Shown: piece by piece, positions 10,531 to 25,100 of the stretch | How positions within the stretch are numbered: the first letter of the stretch is position 1 | Layout of the letters: each line of letters opens with the position of its first letter | Origin: Auanema rhodensis | Taxonomy: Eukaryota; Nematoda; Chromadorea; Rhabditida; Rhabditidae | Direction: 5' to 3' | DNA length: 64,000 nt | NCBI GenBank assembly: GCA_964057225.1 | Contig: OZ059897.1 | Span: 310,001 to 374,000, forward strand | The notes under the pieces: generated by a model | Databases searched by the model: none | Told to the model about the DNA's origin: nothing | The model's input: the letters and a program-made list of their open reading frames with translations, nothing else | Translations under genes and position numbers: made by a program

Positions 10531-13500
10531 GTACATGGAAACTCAACATACACTAATGCATCATTTTTCAAACGATCATAACTAATTTTTGTATTGAGCG
10601 TTTCTCAATGTAGTATAGTGCATTCGATGCGGATTTTTAAGCTGCGTCGATCTGTGTTATCAGATTTGCGCTAGCTTAAAAATGCACCGAGATATCAACT
10701 GATATAAGTTCACACTTATATCCTCGATTTTCACCCTGAACAATTAATTTTTTCGTTGAATAACATTGTCCATCGTCTTTGCCTTGAATAAAGGAATCTA
10801 AAAACATCTACTTTTGGCTAAATTATTTTGAAATTTTTCGAAAAAATTTTTGTCAAAATGTTTTTGGAAGCAATGTTGAGTGTACATGGAAACTCAACAT
10901 ACACTAATGCATCATTTTTCAAACGATCATAACTAATTTTTGTATTGAGCGTTTCTCAATGTAGTATAGTGCATTCGATGCGGATTTTTAAGCTGCGTCG
11001 ATCTGTGTTATCAGATTTGCGCTAGCTTAAAAATGCACCGAGATATCAACTGATATAAGTTCACACTTATATCCTCGATTTTCACCCTGAAGAATTAATT
11101 TTTTCGTTGAATAACATTGTCCATCGTCTTTGCCTTGAAAAAAGAAATCTAAAAACATCTACTTTTTGCTAAATTATTTTGAAATTTTTCGAAAAAATTT
11201 TTGTCAAAATGTTTTTGGAAGCATTGTTGAGTGTACATGGAAACTCAACATACACTAATGCATCATTTTTCAAACGATCATAACTAATTTTTGTATTAAG
11301 CGTTTCTCAATGTAGTAAGTGCATTCGATGCGGATTTTTAAGCTGCGTCGATCTGTGTTATCAGATTTGCGCTAGCTTAAAAATTCACCGAGATATCAAC
11401 TGATATAAGTTCACACTTATATCCTCGATTTTCACCCTGAAGAATTAATTTTTTCGTTGAATAACATTGTCCATCATCTTTGCCTTGAATAAAGGAATCT
11501 AAAAACATCTACTTTTTGCTAAATTATTTTGAAATTTTTCGAAAAAATTTTTGTCAAAATGTTTTTGGAAGCAATGTTGAGTGTACATGGAAACTCAACA
11601 TACACTAATGCATCATTTTTCAAACGATCATAACTAATTTTTGTATTAAGCGTTTCTCAATGTAGTATAGTGCATTCGATGCGGATTTTTAAGCTGCGTC
11701 GATCTGTGTTATCAGATTTGCGCTAGCTTAAAAATGCACCGAGATATCAACTGATATAAGTTCACACTTATATCCTCGATTTTCACCCTGAACAATTAAT
11801 TTTTTCGTTGAATAACATTGTCCATCGTCTTTGCCTTGAATAAAGGAATCTAAAAACATCTACTTTTGGCTAAATTATTTTGAAATTTTTCGAAAAAATT
11901 TTTGTCAAAATGTTTTTGGAAGCAATGTTGAGTGTACATGGAAACTCAACATACACTAATGCATCATTTTTCAAACGATCATAACTAATTTTTGTATTGA
12001 GCGTTTCTCAATGTAGTATAGTGCATTCGATGCGGATTTTTAAGCTGCGTCGATCTGTGTTATCAGATTTGCGCTAGCTTAAAAATGCACCGAGATATCA
12101 ACTGATATAAGTTCACACTTATATCCTCGATTTTCACCCTGAAGAATTAATTTTTTCGTTGAATAACATTGTCCATCGTCTTTGCCTTGAAAAAAGAAAT
12201 CTAAAAACATCTACTTTTTGCTAAATTATTTTGAAATTTTTCGAAAAAATTTTTGTCAAAATGTTTTTGGAAGCATTGTTGAGTGTACATGGAAACTCAA
12301 CATACACTAATGCATCATTTTTCAAACGATCATAACTAATTTTTGTATTAAGCGTTTCTCAATGTAGTAAGTGCATTCGATGCGGATTTTTAAGCTGCGT
12401 CGATCTGTGTTATCAGATTTGCGCTAGCTTAAAAATTCACCGAGATATCAACTGATATAAGTTCACACTTATATCCTCGATTTTCACCCTGAAGAATTAA
12501 TTTTTTCGTTGAATAACATTGTCCATCATCTTTGCCTTGAATAAAGGAATCTAAAAACATCTACTTTTTGCTAAATTATTTTGAAATTTTTCGAAAAAAT
12601 TTTTGTCAAAATGTTTTTGGAAGCAATGTTGAGTGTACATGGAAACTCAACATACACTAATGCATCATTTTTCAAACGATCATAACTAATTTTTGTATTA
12701 AGCGTTTCTCAATGTAGTATAGTGCATTCGATGCGGATTTTTAAGCTGCGTCGATCTGTGTTATCAGATTTGCGCTAGCTTAAAAATGCACCGAGATATC
12801 AACTGATATAAGTTCACACTTATATCCTCGATTTTCACCCTGAACAATTAATTTTTTCGTTGAATAACATTGTCCATCGTCTTTGCCTTGAATAAAGGAA
12901 TCTAAAAACATCTACTTTTGGCTAAATTATTTTGAAATTTTTCGAAAAAATTTTTGTCAAAATGTTTTTGGAAGCAATGTTGAGTGTACATGGAAACTCA
13001 ACATACACTAATGCATCATTTTTCAAACGATCATAACTAATTTTTGTATTGAGAGTTTCTCAATGTAGTATAGTGCATTCGATGCGGATTTTTAAGCTGC
13101 GTCGATCTGTGTTATCAGATTTGCGCTAGCTTAAAAATGCACCGAGATATCAACTGATATAAGTTCACACTTATATCCTCGATTTTCACCCTGAAGAATT
13201 AATTTTTTCGTTGAATAACATTGTCCATCGTCTTTGCCTTGAAAAAAGAAATCTAAAAACATCTACTTTTTGCTAAATTATTTTGAAATTTTTCGAAAAA
13301 ATTTTTGTCAAAATGTTTTTGGAAGCATTGTTGAGTGTACATGGAAACTCAACATACACTAATGCATCATTTTTCAAACGATCATAACTAATTTTTGTAT
13401 TAAGCGTTTCTCAATGTAGTAAGTGCATTCGATGCGGATTTTTAAGCTGCGTCGATCTGTGTTATCAGATTTGCGCTAGCTTAAAAATTCACCGAGATAT

Positions 13501-13686
13501 CAACTGATATAAGTTCACACTTATATCCTCGATTTTCACCCTGAAGAATTAATTTTTTCGTTGAATAACATTGTCCATCATCTTTGCCTTGAATAAAGGA
13601 ATCTAAAAACATCTACTTTTTGCTAAATTATTTTGAAATTTTTCGAAAAAATTTTTGTCAAAATGTTTTTGGAAGCAATGTTGAGT
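10531..13686 (+). repeat. Trimer repeat, period 1052 bp, three units (copy 1)
   Basis: Each trimer holds a GAACAATT/TTTTGGCT monomer, a TATTGAG monomer ending GAAAAAAGAA and GCATTG, and a 350-bp monomer with TGTAGTAAGTG and AAAATTCACC. TGTAGTAAG lies at 11311, 12363 and 13415, 1052 bp apart (three times 351 minus 1). The third trimer has TATTGAGAG. The first trimer's opening monomer (10531-10881) is a hybrid carrying TATTGAG. Confidence 0.92.
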
Positions 13687-14037
13687 GTACATGGAAACTC
13701 AACATACACTAATGCATCATTTTTCAAACGATCATAACTAATTTTTGTATTAAGCGTTTCTCAATGTAGTATAGTGCATTCGATGCGGATTTTTAAGCTG
13801 CGTCGATCTGTGTTATCAGATTTGCGCTAGCTTAAAAATGCACCGAGATATCAACTGATATAAGTTCACACTTATATCCTCGATTTTCACCCTGAAGAAT
13901 TAATTTTTTCGTTGAATAACATTGTCCATCGTCTTTGCCTTGAATAAAGGAATCTAAAAACACCTACTTTTTGCTAAATTATTTTGAAATTTTTCGAAAA
14001 AATTTTTGTCAAACTGTTTTTGGAAGCAATGTTGAGT

Positions 14038-17000
14038 GTACATGGAAACTCAACATACACTAATGCATCATTTTTCAAACGATCATAACTAATTTTTGTA
14101 TTAAGCGTTTCTCAATGTAGTATAGTGCATTCGATGCGGATTTTTAAGCTGCGTCGATCTGTGTTATCAGATTTGCGCTAGCTTAAAAATGCACCGAGAT
14201 ATCAACTGATATAAGTTCACACTTATATCCTCGATTTTCACCCTGAAGGAATAATTTTTTCGTTGAATAACATTGTCCATCGTCTTTGCCTTGAATAAAG
14301 GAATCTGAAAACATCTAGTTTTTGCTAAATTATTTTGAAATTTTTCGAAAAAATTTTTGTCAAAATGTTTTTGGAAGCAATGTTGAGTGTACATGGAAAC
14401 TCAACATACACTAATGCATCATTTTTCAAACGATCATAACTAATTTTTGTATTGAGCGTTTCTCAATGTAGTATAGTGCATTCGATGCGGATTTTTAAGC
14501 TGCGTCGATCTGTGTTATCAGATTTGCGCTAGCTTAAAAATGCACCGAGATATCAACTGATATAAGTTCACACTTATATCCTCGATTTTCACCCTGAAGA
14601 ATTAATTTTTTCGTTGAATAGCATTGTCCATCGTCTTTGCCTTGAATAAAGGAATCTAAAAACACCTACTTTTTGCTAAATTATTTTGAAATTTTTCGAA
14701 AAAATTTTTGTCAAACTGTTTTTGGAAGCAATGTTGAGTGTACATGGAAACTCAACATACACTAATGCATCATTTTTCAAACGATCATAACTAATTTTTG
14801 TATTAAGCGTTTCTCAATGTAGTATAGTGCATTCGATGCGGATTTTTAAGCTGCGTCGATCTGTGTTATCAGATTTGCGCTAGCTTAAAAATGCACCGAG
14901 ATATCAACTGATATAAGTTCACACTTATATCCTCGATTTTCACCCTGAAGGAATAATTTTTTCGTTGAATAACATTGTCCATCATCTTTGCCTTGAAAAA
15001 AGGAATCTAAAAACATCTACTTTTTGCTAAATTATTTTGAAATTTTTCGAAAAAATTTTTGTCAAAATGTTTTTGGAAGCAATGTTGAGTGTACATGGAA
15101 ACTCAACATACACTAATGCATCATTTTTCAAACGATCATAACTAATTTTTGTATCAAGCGTTTCTCAATGTAGTATAGTGCATTCGATGCGCATTTTCAA
15201 ACTGCGTCGATCTGTGTTATCAGATTTGCGCTAGCTTAAAAATGCACCGAGATATCAACTGATATAAGTTCACACTTATATCCTCGATTTTCACCCTGAA
15301 GAATTAATTTTTTCGTTGAATAACATTGTCCATCGTCTTTGCCTTGAATAAAGGAATCTAAAAACATCTACTTTTTGCTAAATTATTTTGAAATTTTTCG
15401 AAAAAATTTTTGTCAAAATGTTTTTGGAAGCAATGTTGAGTGTACATGGAAACTCAACATACACTAATGCATCATTTTTCAAACGATCATAACTAATTTT
15501 TGTATTAAGCGTTTCTCAATGTAGTATAGTGCATTCGATGCGGATTTTTAAGCTGCGTCGATCTGTGTTATCAGATTTGCGCTAGCTTAAAAATGCACCG
15601 AGATATCAACTGATATAAGTTCACACTTATATCCTCGATTTTCACCCTGAACAATTAATTTTTTCGTTGAATAACATTGTCCATCGTCTTTGCCTTGAAT
15701 AAAGGAATCTAAAAACATCTACTTTTGGCTAAATTATTTTGAAATTTTTCGAAAAAATTTTTGTCAAAATGTTTTTGGAAGCAATGTTGAGTGTACATGG
15801 AAACTCAACATACACTAATGCATCATTTTTCAAACGATCATAACTAATTTTTGTATTGAGCGTTTCTCAATGTAGTATAGTGCATTCGATGCGGATTTTT
15901 AAGCTGCGTCGATCTGTGTTATCAGATTTGCGCTAGCTTAAAAATGCACCGAGATATCAACTGATATAAGTTCACACTTATATCCTCGATTTTCACCCTG
16001 AAGAATTAATTTTTTCGTTGAATAACATTGTCCATCGTCTTTGCCTTGAATAAAGGAATCTAAAAACACCTACTTTTTGCTAAATTATTTTGAAATTTTT
16101 CGAAAAAATTTTTGTCAAAATGTTTTTGGAAGCAATGTTGAGTGTACATGGAAACTCAACATACACTAATGCATCATTTTTCAAACGATCATAACTAATT
16201 TTTGTATTAAGCGTTTTTCAAAGTAGTATAGTGCATTCGATGCGGATTTTCAAGCTGCGTCGATCTGTGTTATCAGATTTGCGCTAGCTTAAAAATGCAC
16301 CGAGATATCAACTGATATAAGTTCACACTTATATCCTCGATTTTCACCCTGAAGAATTAATTTTTTCGTTGAATAACATTGTCCATCATCTTTGCCTTGA
16401 AAAAAGGAATCTAAAAACATCTACTTTTTGCTAAATTATTTTGAAATTTTTCGAAAAAATTTTTGTCAAAATGTTTTTGGAAGCAATGTTGAGTGTACAT
16501 GGAAACTCAACATACACTAATGCATCATTTTTCAAACGATCATAACTAATTTTTGTATTAAGCGTTTCTCAATGTAGTATAGTGCATTCGATGCGGATTT
16601 TTAAGCTGCGTCGATCTGTGTTATCAGATTTGCGCTAGCTTAAAAATGCACCGAGATATCAACTGATATAAGTTCACACTTATATCCTCGATTTTCACCC
16701 TGAAGAATTAATTTTTTCGTTGAATAACATTGTCCATCGTCTTTGCCTTGAATAAAGGAATCTAAAAACACCTACTTTTTGCTAAATTATTTTGAAATTT
16801 TTCGAAAAAATTTTTGTCAAAATGTTTTTGGAAGCAATGTTGAGTGTACATGGAAACTCAACATACACTAATGCATCATTTTTCAAACGATCATAACTAA
16901 TTTTTGTATTAAGCGTTTTTCAAAGTAGTATAGTGCATTCGATGCGGATTTTCAAGCTGCGTCGATCTGTGTTATCAGATTTGCGCTAGCTTAAAAATGC

Positions 17001-20000
17001 ACCGAGATATCAACTGATATAAGTTCACACTTATATCCTCGATTTTCACCCTGAAGAATTAATTTTTTCGTTGAATAACATTGTCCATCATCTTTGCCTT
17101 GAAAAAAGGAATCTAAAAACATCTACTTTTTGCTAAATTATTTTGAAATTTTTCGAAAAAATTTTTGTCAAAATGTTTTTGGAAGCAATGTTGAGTGTAC
17201 ATGGAAACTCAACATACACTAATGCATCATTTTTCAAACGATCATAACTAATTTTTGTATTAAGCGTTTCTCAATGTAGTATAGTGCATTCGATGCGGAT
17301 TTTTAAGCTGCGTCGATCTGTGTTATCAGATTTGCGCTAGCTTAAAAATGCACCGAGATATCAACTGATATAAGTTCACACTTATATCCTCGATTTTCAC
17401 CCTGAAGAATTAATTTTTTCGTTGAATAACATTGTCCATCGTCTTTGCCTTGAATAAAGGAATCTAAAAACATCTAGTTTTTGCTAAATTATTTTGAAAT
17501 TTTTCGAAAAAATTTTTGTCAAAATGTTTTTGGAAGCAATGTTGAGTGTACATGGAAACTCAACATACACTAATGCATCATTTTTCAAACGATCATAACT
17601 AATTTTTGTATTAAGCGTTTCTCAATGTAGTATAGTGCATTCGATGCGGATTTTTAAGCTGCGTCGATCTGTGTTATCAGATTTGCGCTAGCTTAAAAAT
17701 GCACCGAGATATCAACTGATATAAGTTCACACTTATATCCTCGATTTTCACCCTGAAGAATTAATTTTTTCGTTGAATAGCATTGTCCATCGTCTTTGCC
17801 TTGAATAAAGGAATCTAAAAACACCTACTTTTTGCTAAATTATTTTGAAATTTTTCGAAAAAATTTTTGTCAAAATGTTTTTGGAAGCAATGTTGAGTGT
17901 ACATGGAAACTCAACATACACTAATGCATCATTTTTCAAACGATCATAACTAATTTTTGTATTAAGCGTTTCTCAATGTAGTATAGTGCATTCGATGCGG
18001 ATTTTTAAGCTGCGTCGATCTGTGTTATCAGATTTGCGCTAGCTTAAAAATGCACCGAGATATCAACTGATATAAGTTCACACTTATATCCTCGATTTTC
18101 ACCCTGAAGGAATAATTTTTTCGTTGAATAACATTGTCCATCATCTTTGCCTTGAAAAAAGGAATCTAAAAACATCTACTTTTTGCTAAATTATTTTGAA
18201 ATTTTTCGAAAAAATTTTTGTCAAAATGTTTTTGGAAGCAATGTTGAGTGTACATGGAAACTCAACATACACTAATGCATCATTTTTCAAACGATCATAA
18301 CTAATTTTTGTATCAAGCGTTTCTCAATGTAGTATAGTGCATTCGATGCGCATTTTCAAACTGCGTCGATCTGTGTTATCAGATTTGCGCTAGCTTAAAA
18401 ATGCACCGAGATATCAACTGATATAAGTTCACACTTATATCCTCGATTTTCACCCTGAAGAATTAATTTTTTCGTTGAATAACATTGTCCATCGTCTTTG
18501 CCTTGAATAAAGGAATCTAAAAACATCTACTTTTTGCTAAATTATTTTGAAATTTTTCGAAAAAATTTTTGTCAAAATGTTTTTGGAAGCAATGTTGAGT
18601 GTACATGGAAACTCAACATACACTAATGCATCATTTTTCAAACGATCATAACTAATTTTTGTATTAAGCGTTTCTCAATGTAGTATAGTGCATTCGATGC
18701 GGATTTTTAAGCTGCGTCGATCTGTGTTATCAGATTTGCGCTAGCTTAAAAATGCACCGAGATATCAACTGATATAAGTTCACACTTATATCCTCGATTT
18801 TCACCCTGAACAATTAATTTTTTCGTTGAATAACATTGTCCATCGTCTTTGCCTTGAATAAAGGAATCTAAAAACATCTACTTTTGGCTAAATTATTTTG
18901 AAATTTTTCGAAAAAATTTTTGTCAAAATGTTTTTGGAAGCAATGTTGAGTGTACATGGAAACTCAACATACACTAATGCATCATTTTTCAAACGATCAT
19001 AACTAATTTTTGTATTGAGCGTTTCTCAATGTAGTATAGTGCATTCGATGCGGATTTTTAAGCTGCGTCGATCTGTGTTATCAGATTTGCGCTAGCTTAA
19101 AAATGCACCGAGATATCAACTGATATAAGTTCACACTTATATCCTCGATTTTCACCCTGAAGAATTAATTTTTTCGTTGAATAACATTGTCCATCGTCTT
19201 TGCCTTGAAAAAAGAAATCTAAAAACATCTACTTTTTGCTAAATTATTTTGAAATTTTTCGAAAAAATTTTTGTCAAAATGTTTTTGGAAGCATTGTTGA
19301 GTGTACATGGAAACTCAACATACACTAATGCATCATTTTTCAAACGATCATAACTAATTTTTGTATTAAGCGTTTCTCAATGTAGTAAGTGCATTCGATG
19401 CGGATTTTTAAGCTGCGTCGATCTGTGTTATCAGATTTGCGCTAGCTTAAAAATTCACCGAGATATCAACTGATATAAGTTCACACTTATATCCTCGATT
19501 TTCACCCTGAAGAATTAATTTTTTCGTTGAATAACATTGTCCATCATCTTTGCCTTGAATAAAGGAATCTAAAAACATCTACTTTTTGCTAAATTATTTT
19601 GAAATTTTTCGAAAAAATTTTTGTCAAAATGTTTTTGGAAGCAATGTTGAGTGTACATGGAAACTCAACATACACTAATGCATCATTTTTCAAACGATCA
19701 TAACTAATTTTTGTATTAAGCGTTTCTCAATGTAGTATAGTGCATTCGATGCGGATTTTTAAGCTGCGTCGATCTGTGTTATCAGATTTGCGCTAGCTTA
19801 AAAATGCACCGAGATATCAACTGATATAAGTTCACACTTATATCCTCGATTTTCACCCTGAACAATTAATTTTTTCGTTGAATAACATTGTCCATCGTCT
19901 TTGCCTTGAATAAAGGAATCTAAAAACATCTACTTTTGGCTAAATTATTTTGAAATTTTTCGAAAAAATTTTTGTCAAAATGTTTTTGGAAGCAATGTTG

Positions 20001-22107
20001 AGTGTACATGGAAACTCAACATACACTAATGCATCATTTTTCAAACGATCATAACTAATTTTTGTATTGAGCGTTTCTCAATGTAGTATAGTGCATTCGA
20101 TGCGGATTTTTAAGCTGCGTCGATCTGTGTTATCAGATTTGCGCTAGCTTAAAAATGCACCGAGATATCAACTGATATAAGTTCACACTTATATCCTCGA
20201 TTTTCACCCTGAAGAATTAATTTTTTCGTTGAATAACATTGTCCATCGTCTTTGCCTTGAAAAAAGAAATCTAAAAACATCTACTTTTTGCTAAATTATT
20301 TTGAAATTTTTCGAAAAAATTTTTGTCAAAATGTTTTTGGAAGCATTGTTGAGTGTACATGGAAACTCAACATACACTAATGCATCATTTTTCAAACGAT
20401 CATAACTAATTTTTGTATTAAGCGTTTCTCAATGTAGTAAGTGCATTCGATGCGGATTTTTAAGCTGCGTCGATCTGTGTTATCAGATTTGCGCTAGCTT
20501 AAAAATTCACCGAGATATCAACTGATATAAGTTCACACTTATATCCTCGATTTTCACCCTGAAGAATTAATTTTTTCGTTGAATAACATTGTCCATCATC
20601 TTTGCCTTGAATAAAGGAATCTAAAAACATCTACTTTTTGCTAAATTATTTTGAAATTTTTCGAAAAAATTTTTGTCAAAATGTTTTTGGAAGCAATGTT
20701 GAGTGTACATGGAAACTCAACATACACTAATGCATCATTTTTCAAACGATCATAACTAATTTTTGTATTAAGCGTTTCTCAATGTAGTATAGTGCATTCG
20801 ATGCGGATTTTTAAGCTGCGTCGATCTGTGTTATCAGATTTGCGCTAGCTTAAAAATGCACCGAGATATCAACTGATATAAGTTCACACTTATATCCTCG
20901 ATTTTCACCCTGAACAATTAATTTTTTCGTTGAATAACATTGTCCATCGTCTTTGCCTTGAATAAAGGAATCTAAAAACATCTACTTTTGGCTAAATTAT
21001 TTTGAAATTTTTCGAAAAAATTTTTGTCAAAATGTTTTTGGAAGCAATGTTGAGTGTACATGGAAACTCAACATACACTAATGCATCATTTTTCAAACGA
21101 TCATAACTAATTTTTGTATTGAGAGTTTCTCAATGTAGTATAGTGCATTCGATGCGGATTTTTAAGCTGCGTCGATCTGTGTTATCAGATTTGCGCTAGC
21201 TTAAAAATGCACCGAGATATCAACTGATATAAGTTCACACTTATATCCTCGATTTTCACCCTGAAGAATTAATTTTTTCGTTGAATAACATTGTCCATCG
21301 TCTTTGCCTTGAAAAAAGAAATCTAAAAACATCTACTTTTTGCTAAATTATTTTGAAATTTTTCGAAAAAATTTTTGTCAAAATGTTTTTGGAAGCATTG
21401 TTGAGTGTACATGGAAACTCAACATACACTAATGCATCATTTTTCAAACGATCATAACTAATTTTTGTATTAAGCGTTTCTCAATGTAGTAAGTGCATTC
21501 GATGCGGATTTTTAAGCTGCGTCGATCTGTGTTATCAGATTTGCGCTAGCTTAAAAATTCACCGAGATATCAACTGATATAAGTTCACACTTATATCCTC
21601 GATTTTCACCCTGAAGAATTAATTTTTTCGTTGAATAACATTGTCCATCATCTTTGCCTTGAATAAAGGAATCTAAAAACATCTACTTTTTGCTAAATTA
21701 TTTTGAAATTTTTCGAAAAAATTTTTGTCAAAATGTTTTTGGAAGCAATGTTGAGTGTACATGGAAACTCAACATACACTAATGCATCATTTTTCAAACG
21801 ATCATAACTAATTTTTGTATTAAGCGTTTCTCAATGTAGTATAGTGCATTCGATGCGGATTTTTAAGCTGCGTCGATCTGTGTTATCAGATTTGCGCTAG
21901 CTTAAAAATGCACCGAGATATCAACTGATATAAGTTCACACTTATATCCTCGATTTTCACCCTGAAGAATTAATTTTTTCGTTGAATAACATTGTCCATC
22001 GTCTTTGCCTTGAATAAAGGAATCTAAAAACACCTACTTTTTGCTAAATTATCTTGAAATTTTTCGAAAAAATTTTTGTCAAAATGTTTTTGGAAGCAAT
22101 GTTGAGT
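14038..22107 (+). repeat. Large higher-order repeat, copy 2 (23 monomers, 8070 bp)
   Basis: Monomers 41-63 follow the order of copy 1 marker for marker, including three 350-bp units (deletions at about 19387, 20439 and 21490). The copy lacks the counterpart of 10531-10881. Similarity of order ends in monomer 63 (21757-22107), which carries ATTATCTTG and CAAAATG where monomer 40 has ATTATTTTG and CAAACTG. Apart from these points I saw no difference between the copies by eye, so the duplication is recent or was homogenised. Confidence 0.9.
18601..21756 (+). repeat. Trimer repeat, period 1052 bp, three units (copy 2)
   Basis: This is the counterpart of the trimer block in copy 1, with TGTAGTAAG at 19381, 20433 and 21485. 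The first trimer opens with an ordinary TATTAAG GAACAATT monomer, so the hybrid unit found in copy 1 is absent here. TATTGAGAG marks the third trimer near 21121. Confidence 0.92.
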
Positions 22108-25100
22108 GTACATGGAAACTCAACATACACTAATGCATCATTTTTCAAACGATCATAACTAATTTTTGTATTAAGCGTTTCTCAATGTAGTATAGTGCAT
22201 TCGATGCGGATTTTTAAGCTGCGTCGATCTGTGTTATCAGATTTGCGCTAGCTTAAAAATGCACCGAGATATCAACTGATATAAGTTCACACTTATATCC
22301 TCGATTTTCACCCTGAAGGAATAATTTTTTCGTTGAATAACATTGTCCATCATCTTTGCCTTGAAAAAAGGAATCTAAAAACATCTACTTTTTGCTAAAT
22401 TATTTTGAAATTTTTCGAAAAAATTTTTGTCAAAATGTTTTTGGAAGCAATGTTGAGTGTACATGGAAACTCAACATACACTAATGCATCATTTTTCAAA
22501 CGATCATAACTAATTTTTGTATTAAGCGTTTCTCAATGTAGTATAGTGCATTCGATGCGCATTTTCAAACTGCGTCGATCTGTGTTATCAGATTTGCGCT
22601 AGCTTAAAAATGCACCGAGATATCAACTGATATAAGTTCACACTTATATCCTCGATTTTCACCCTGAAGAATTAATTTTTTCGTTGAATAACATTGTCCA
22701 TCGTCTTTGCCTTGAAAAAAGGAATCTAAAAACATCTACTTTTTGCTAAATTATTTTGAAATTTTTCGAAAAAATTTTTGTCAAAATGTTTTTGGAAGCA
22801 TTGTTGAGTGTACATGGAAACTCAACATACACTAATGCATCATTTTTCAAACGATCATAACTAATTTTTGTATTAAGCGTTTCTCAATGTAGTATAGTGC
22901 ATTCGATGCGGATTTTTAAGCTGCGTCGATCTGTGTTATCAGATTTGCGCTAGCTTAAAAATGCACCGAGATATCAACTGATATAAGTTCACACTTATAT
23001 CCTCGATTTTCACCCTGAAGGAATAATTTTTTCGTTGAATAACATTGTCCATCGTCTTTGCCTTGAAAAAAGGAATCTAAAAACATCTACTTTTTGCTAA
23101 ATTATTTTGAAATTTTTCGAAAAAATTTTTGTCAAAATGTTTTTGGAAGCATTGTTGAGTGTACATGGAAACTCAACATACACTAATGCATCATTTTTCA
23201 AACGATCATAACTAATTTTTGTATTAAGCCTTTCTCAATGTAGTATAGTGCATTCGATGCGGATTTTTAAGCTGCGTCGATCTCTGTTATCAGATTTGCG
23301 CTAGCTTAAAAATGCACCGAGATATCAAATGATATAAGTTCACACTTATATCCTCGATTTTCACCCTGAAGGAATAATTTTTTCGTTGAATAACATTGTC
23401 CATCGTCTTTGCCTTGAAAAAAGGAATCTAAAAACATCTACTTTTTGCTAAATTATTTTGAAATTTTTCGAAAAAATTTTTGTCAAAATGTTTTTGGAAG
23501 CATTGTTGAGTGTACATGGAAACTCAACATACACTAATGCATCATTTTTCAAACGATCATAACTAATTTTTGTATTAAGCCTTTCTCAATGTAGTATAGT
23601 GCATTCGATGCGGATTTTTAAGCTGCGTCGATCTCTGTTATCAGATTTGCGCTAGCTTAAAAATGCACCGAGATATCAACTGATATAAGTTCACACTTAT
23701 ATCCTCGATTTTCACCCTGAAGAATTAATTTTTTCGTTGAATAACATTGTCCATCGTCTTTGCCTTGAATAAAGGAATCTAAAAACATCTACTTTTTGCT
23801 AAATTATTTTGAAATTTTTCGAAAAAATTTTTGTCAAAATGTTTTTGGAAGCAATGTTGAGTGTACATGGAAACTCAACATACACTAATGCATCATTTTT
23901 CAAACGATCATAACTAATTTTTGTATTAAGCGTTTCTCAATGTAGTATAGTGCATTCGATGCGGATTTTAAAGCTGCGTCGATCTGTGTTATCAGATTTG
24001 CGCTAGCTTAAAAATGCACCGAGATATCAACTGATATAAGTTCACACTTATATCCTCGATTTTCACCCTGAAGAATTAATTTTTTCGTTGAATAACATTG
24101 TCTATCGTCTTTGCCTTGAATAAAGGAATCTAAAAACACCTACTTTTTGCTAAATTATTTTGAAATTTTTCGAAAAAATTTTTGTCAAAATGTTTTTGGA
24201 AGCAATGTTGAGTGTACATGGAAACTCAACATACACTAATGCATCATTTTTCAAACGATCATAACTAATTTTTGTATTAAGCGTTTCTCAATGTAGTATA
24301 GTGCATTCGATGCGGATTTTTAAGCTGCGTCGATCTGTGTTATCAGATTTGCGCTAGCTTAAAAATGCACCGAGATATCAACTGATATAAGTTCACACTT
24401 ATATCCTCGATTTTCACCCTGAAGGAATAATTTTTTCGTTGAATAACATTGTCCATCGTCTTTGCCTTGAAAAAAGGAATCTAAAAACATCTACTTTTTG
24501 CTAAATTATTTTGAAATTTTTCGAAAAAATTTTTGTCAAAATGTTTTTGGAAGCATTGTTGAGTGTACATGGAAACTCAACATACACTAATGCATCATTT
24601 TTCAAACGATCATAACTAATTTTTGTATTAAGCGTTTCTCAATGTAGTATAGTGCATTCGATGCGGATTTTTAAGCTGCGTCGATCTGTGTTATCAGATT
24701 TGCGCTAGCTTAAAAATGCACCGAGATATCAACTGATATAAGTTCACACTTATATCCTCGATTTTCACCCTGAAGGAATAATTTTTTCGTTGAATAACAT
24801 TGTCCATCGTCTTTGCCTTGAAAAAAGGAATCTAAAAACATCTACTTTTTGCTAAATTATTTTGAAATTTTTCGAAAAAATTTTTGTCAAAATGTTTTTG
24901 GAAGCATTGTTGAGTGTACATGGAAACTCAACATACACTAATGCATCATTTTTCAAACGATCATAACTAATTTTTGTATTAAGCCTTTCTCAATGTAGTA
25001 TAGTGCATTCGATGCGGATTTTTAAGCTGCGTCGATCTCTGTTATCAGATTTGCGCTAGCTTAAAAATGCACCGAGATATCAACTGATATAAGTTCACAC

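Larger units (their letters stand above)
5617..14037 (+). repeat. Large higher-order repeat, copy 1 (24 monomers, 8421 bp)
   Basis: Monomers 17-40 are repeated in the same order by the following block. Rare markers recur 8421 bp downstream: AATCTGAAAAC/CATCTAGT with GAAGGAAT (near 5890 and 14310), the CAAACTG monomer with GAATAGCATT, and TATCAAGCG with GCGCATTTTCAAAC (6731 and 15152; 9890 and 18311). From monomer 32 on the offset is 8070, because this copy holds one extra unit (10531-10881). The private TATTGAGAG change occurs in both copies (near 13051 and 21121). The left breakpoint falls inside monomer 16, whose 3' part (ACACCTACT, CAAACTG) matches monomer 40 while its 5' part does not. 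Confidence 0.9.

Noticed and set aside
14167-14394. Identical 75-codon open frame on the - strand
   Set aside because: It is the copy-2 counterpart of the frame at 5746-5973, exactly 8421 bp away, produced by the block duplication. Identity reflects duplication, not protein conservation.
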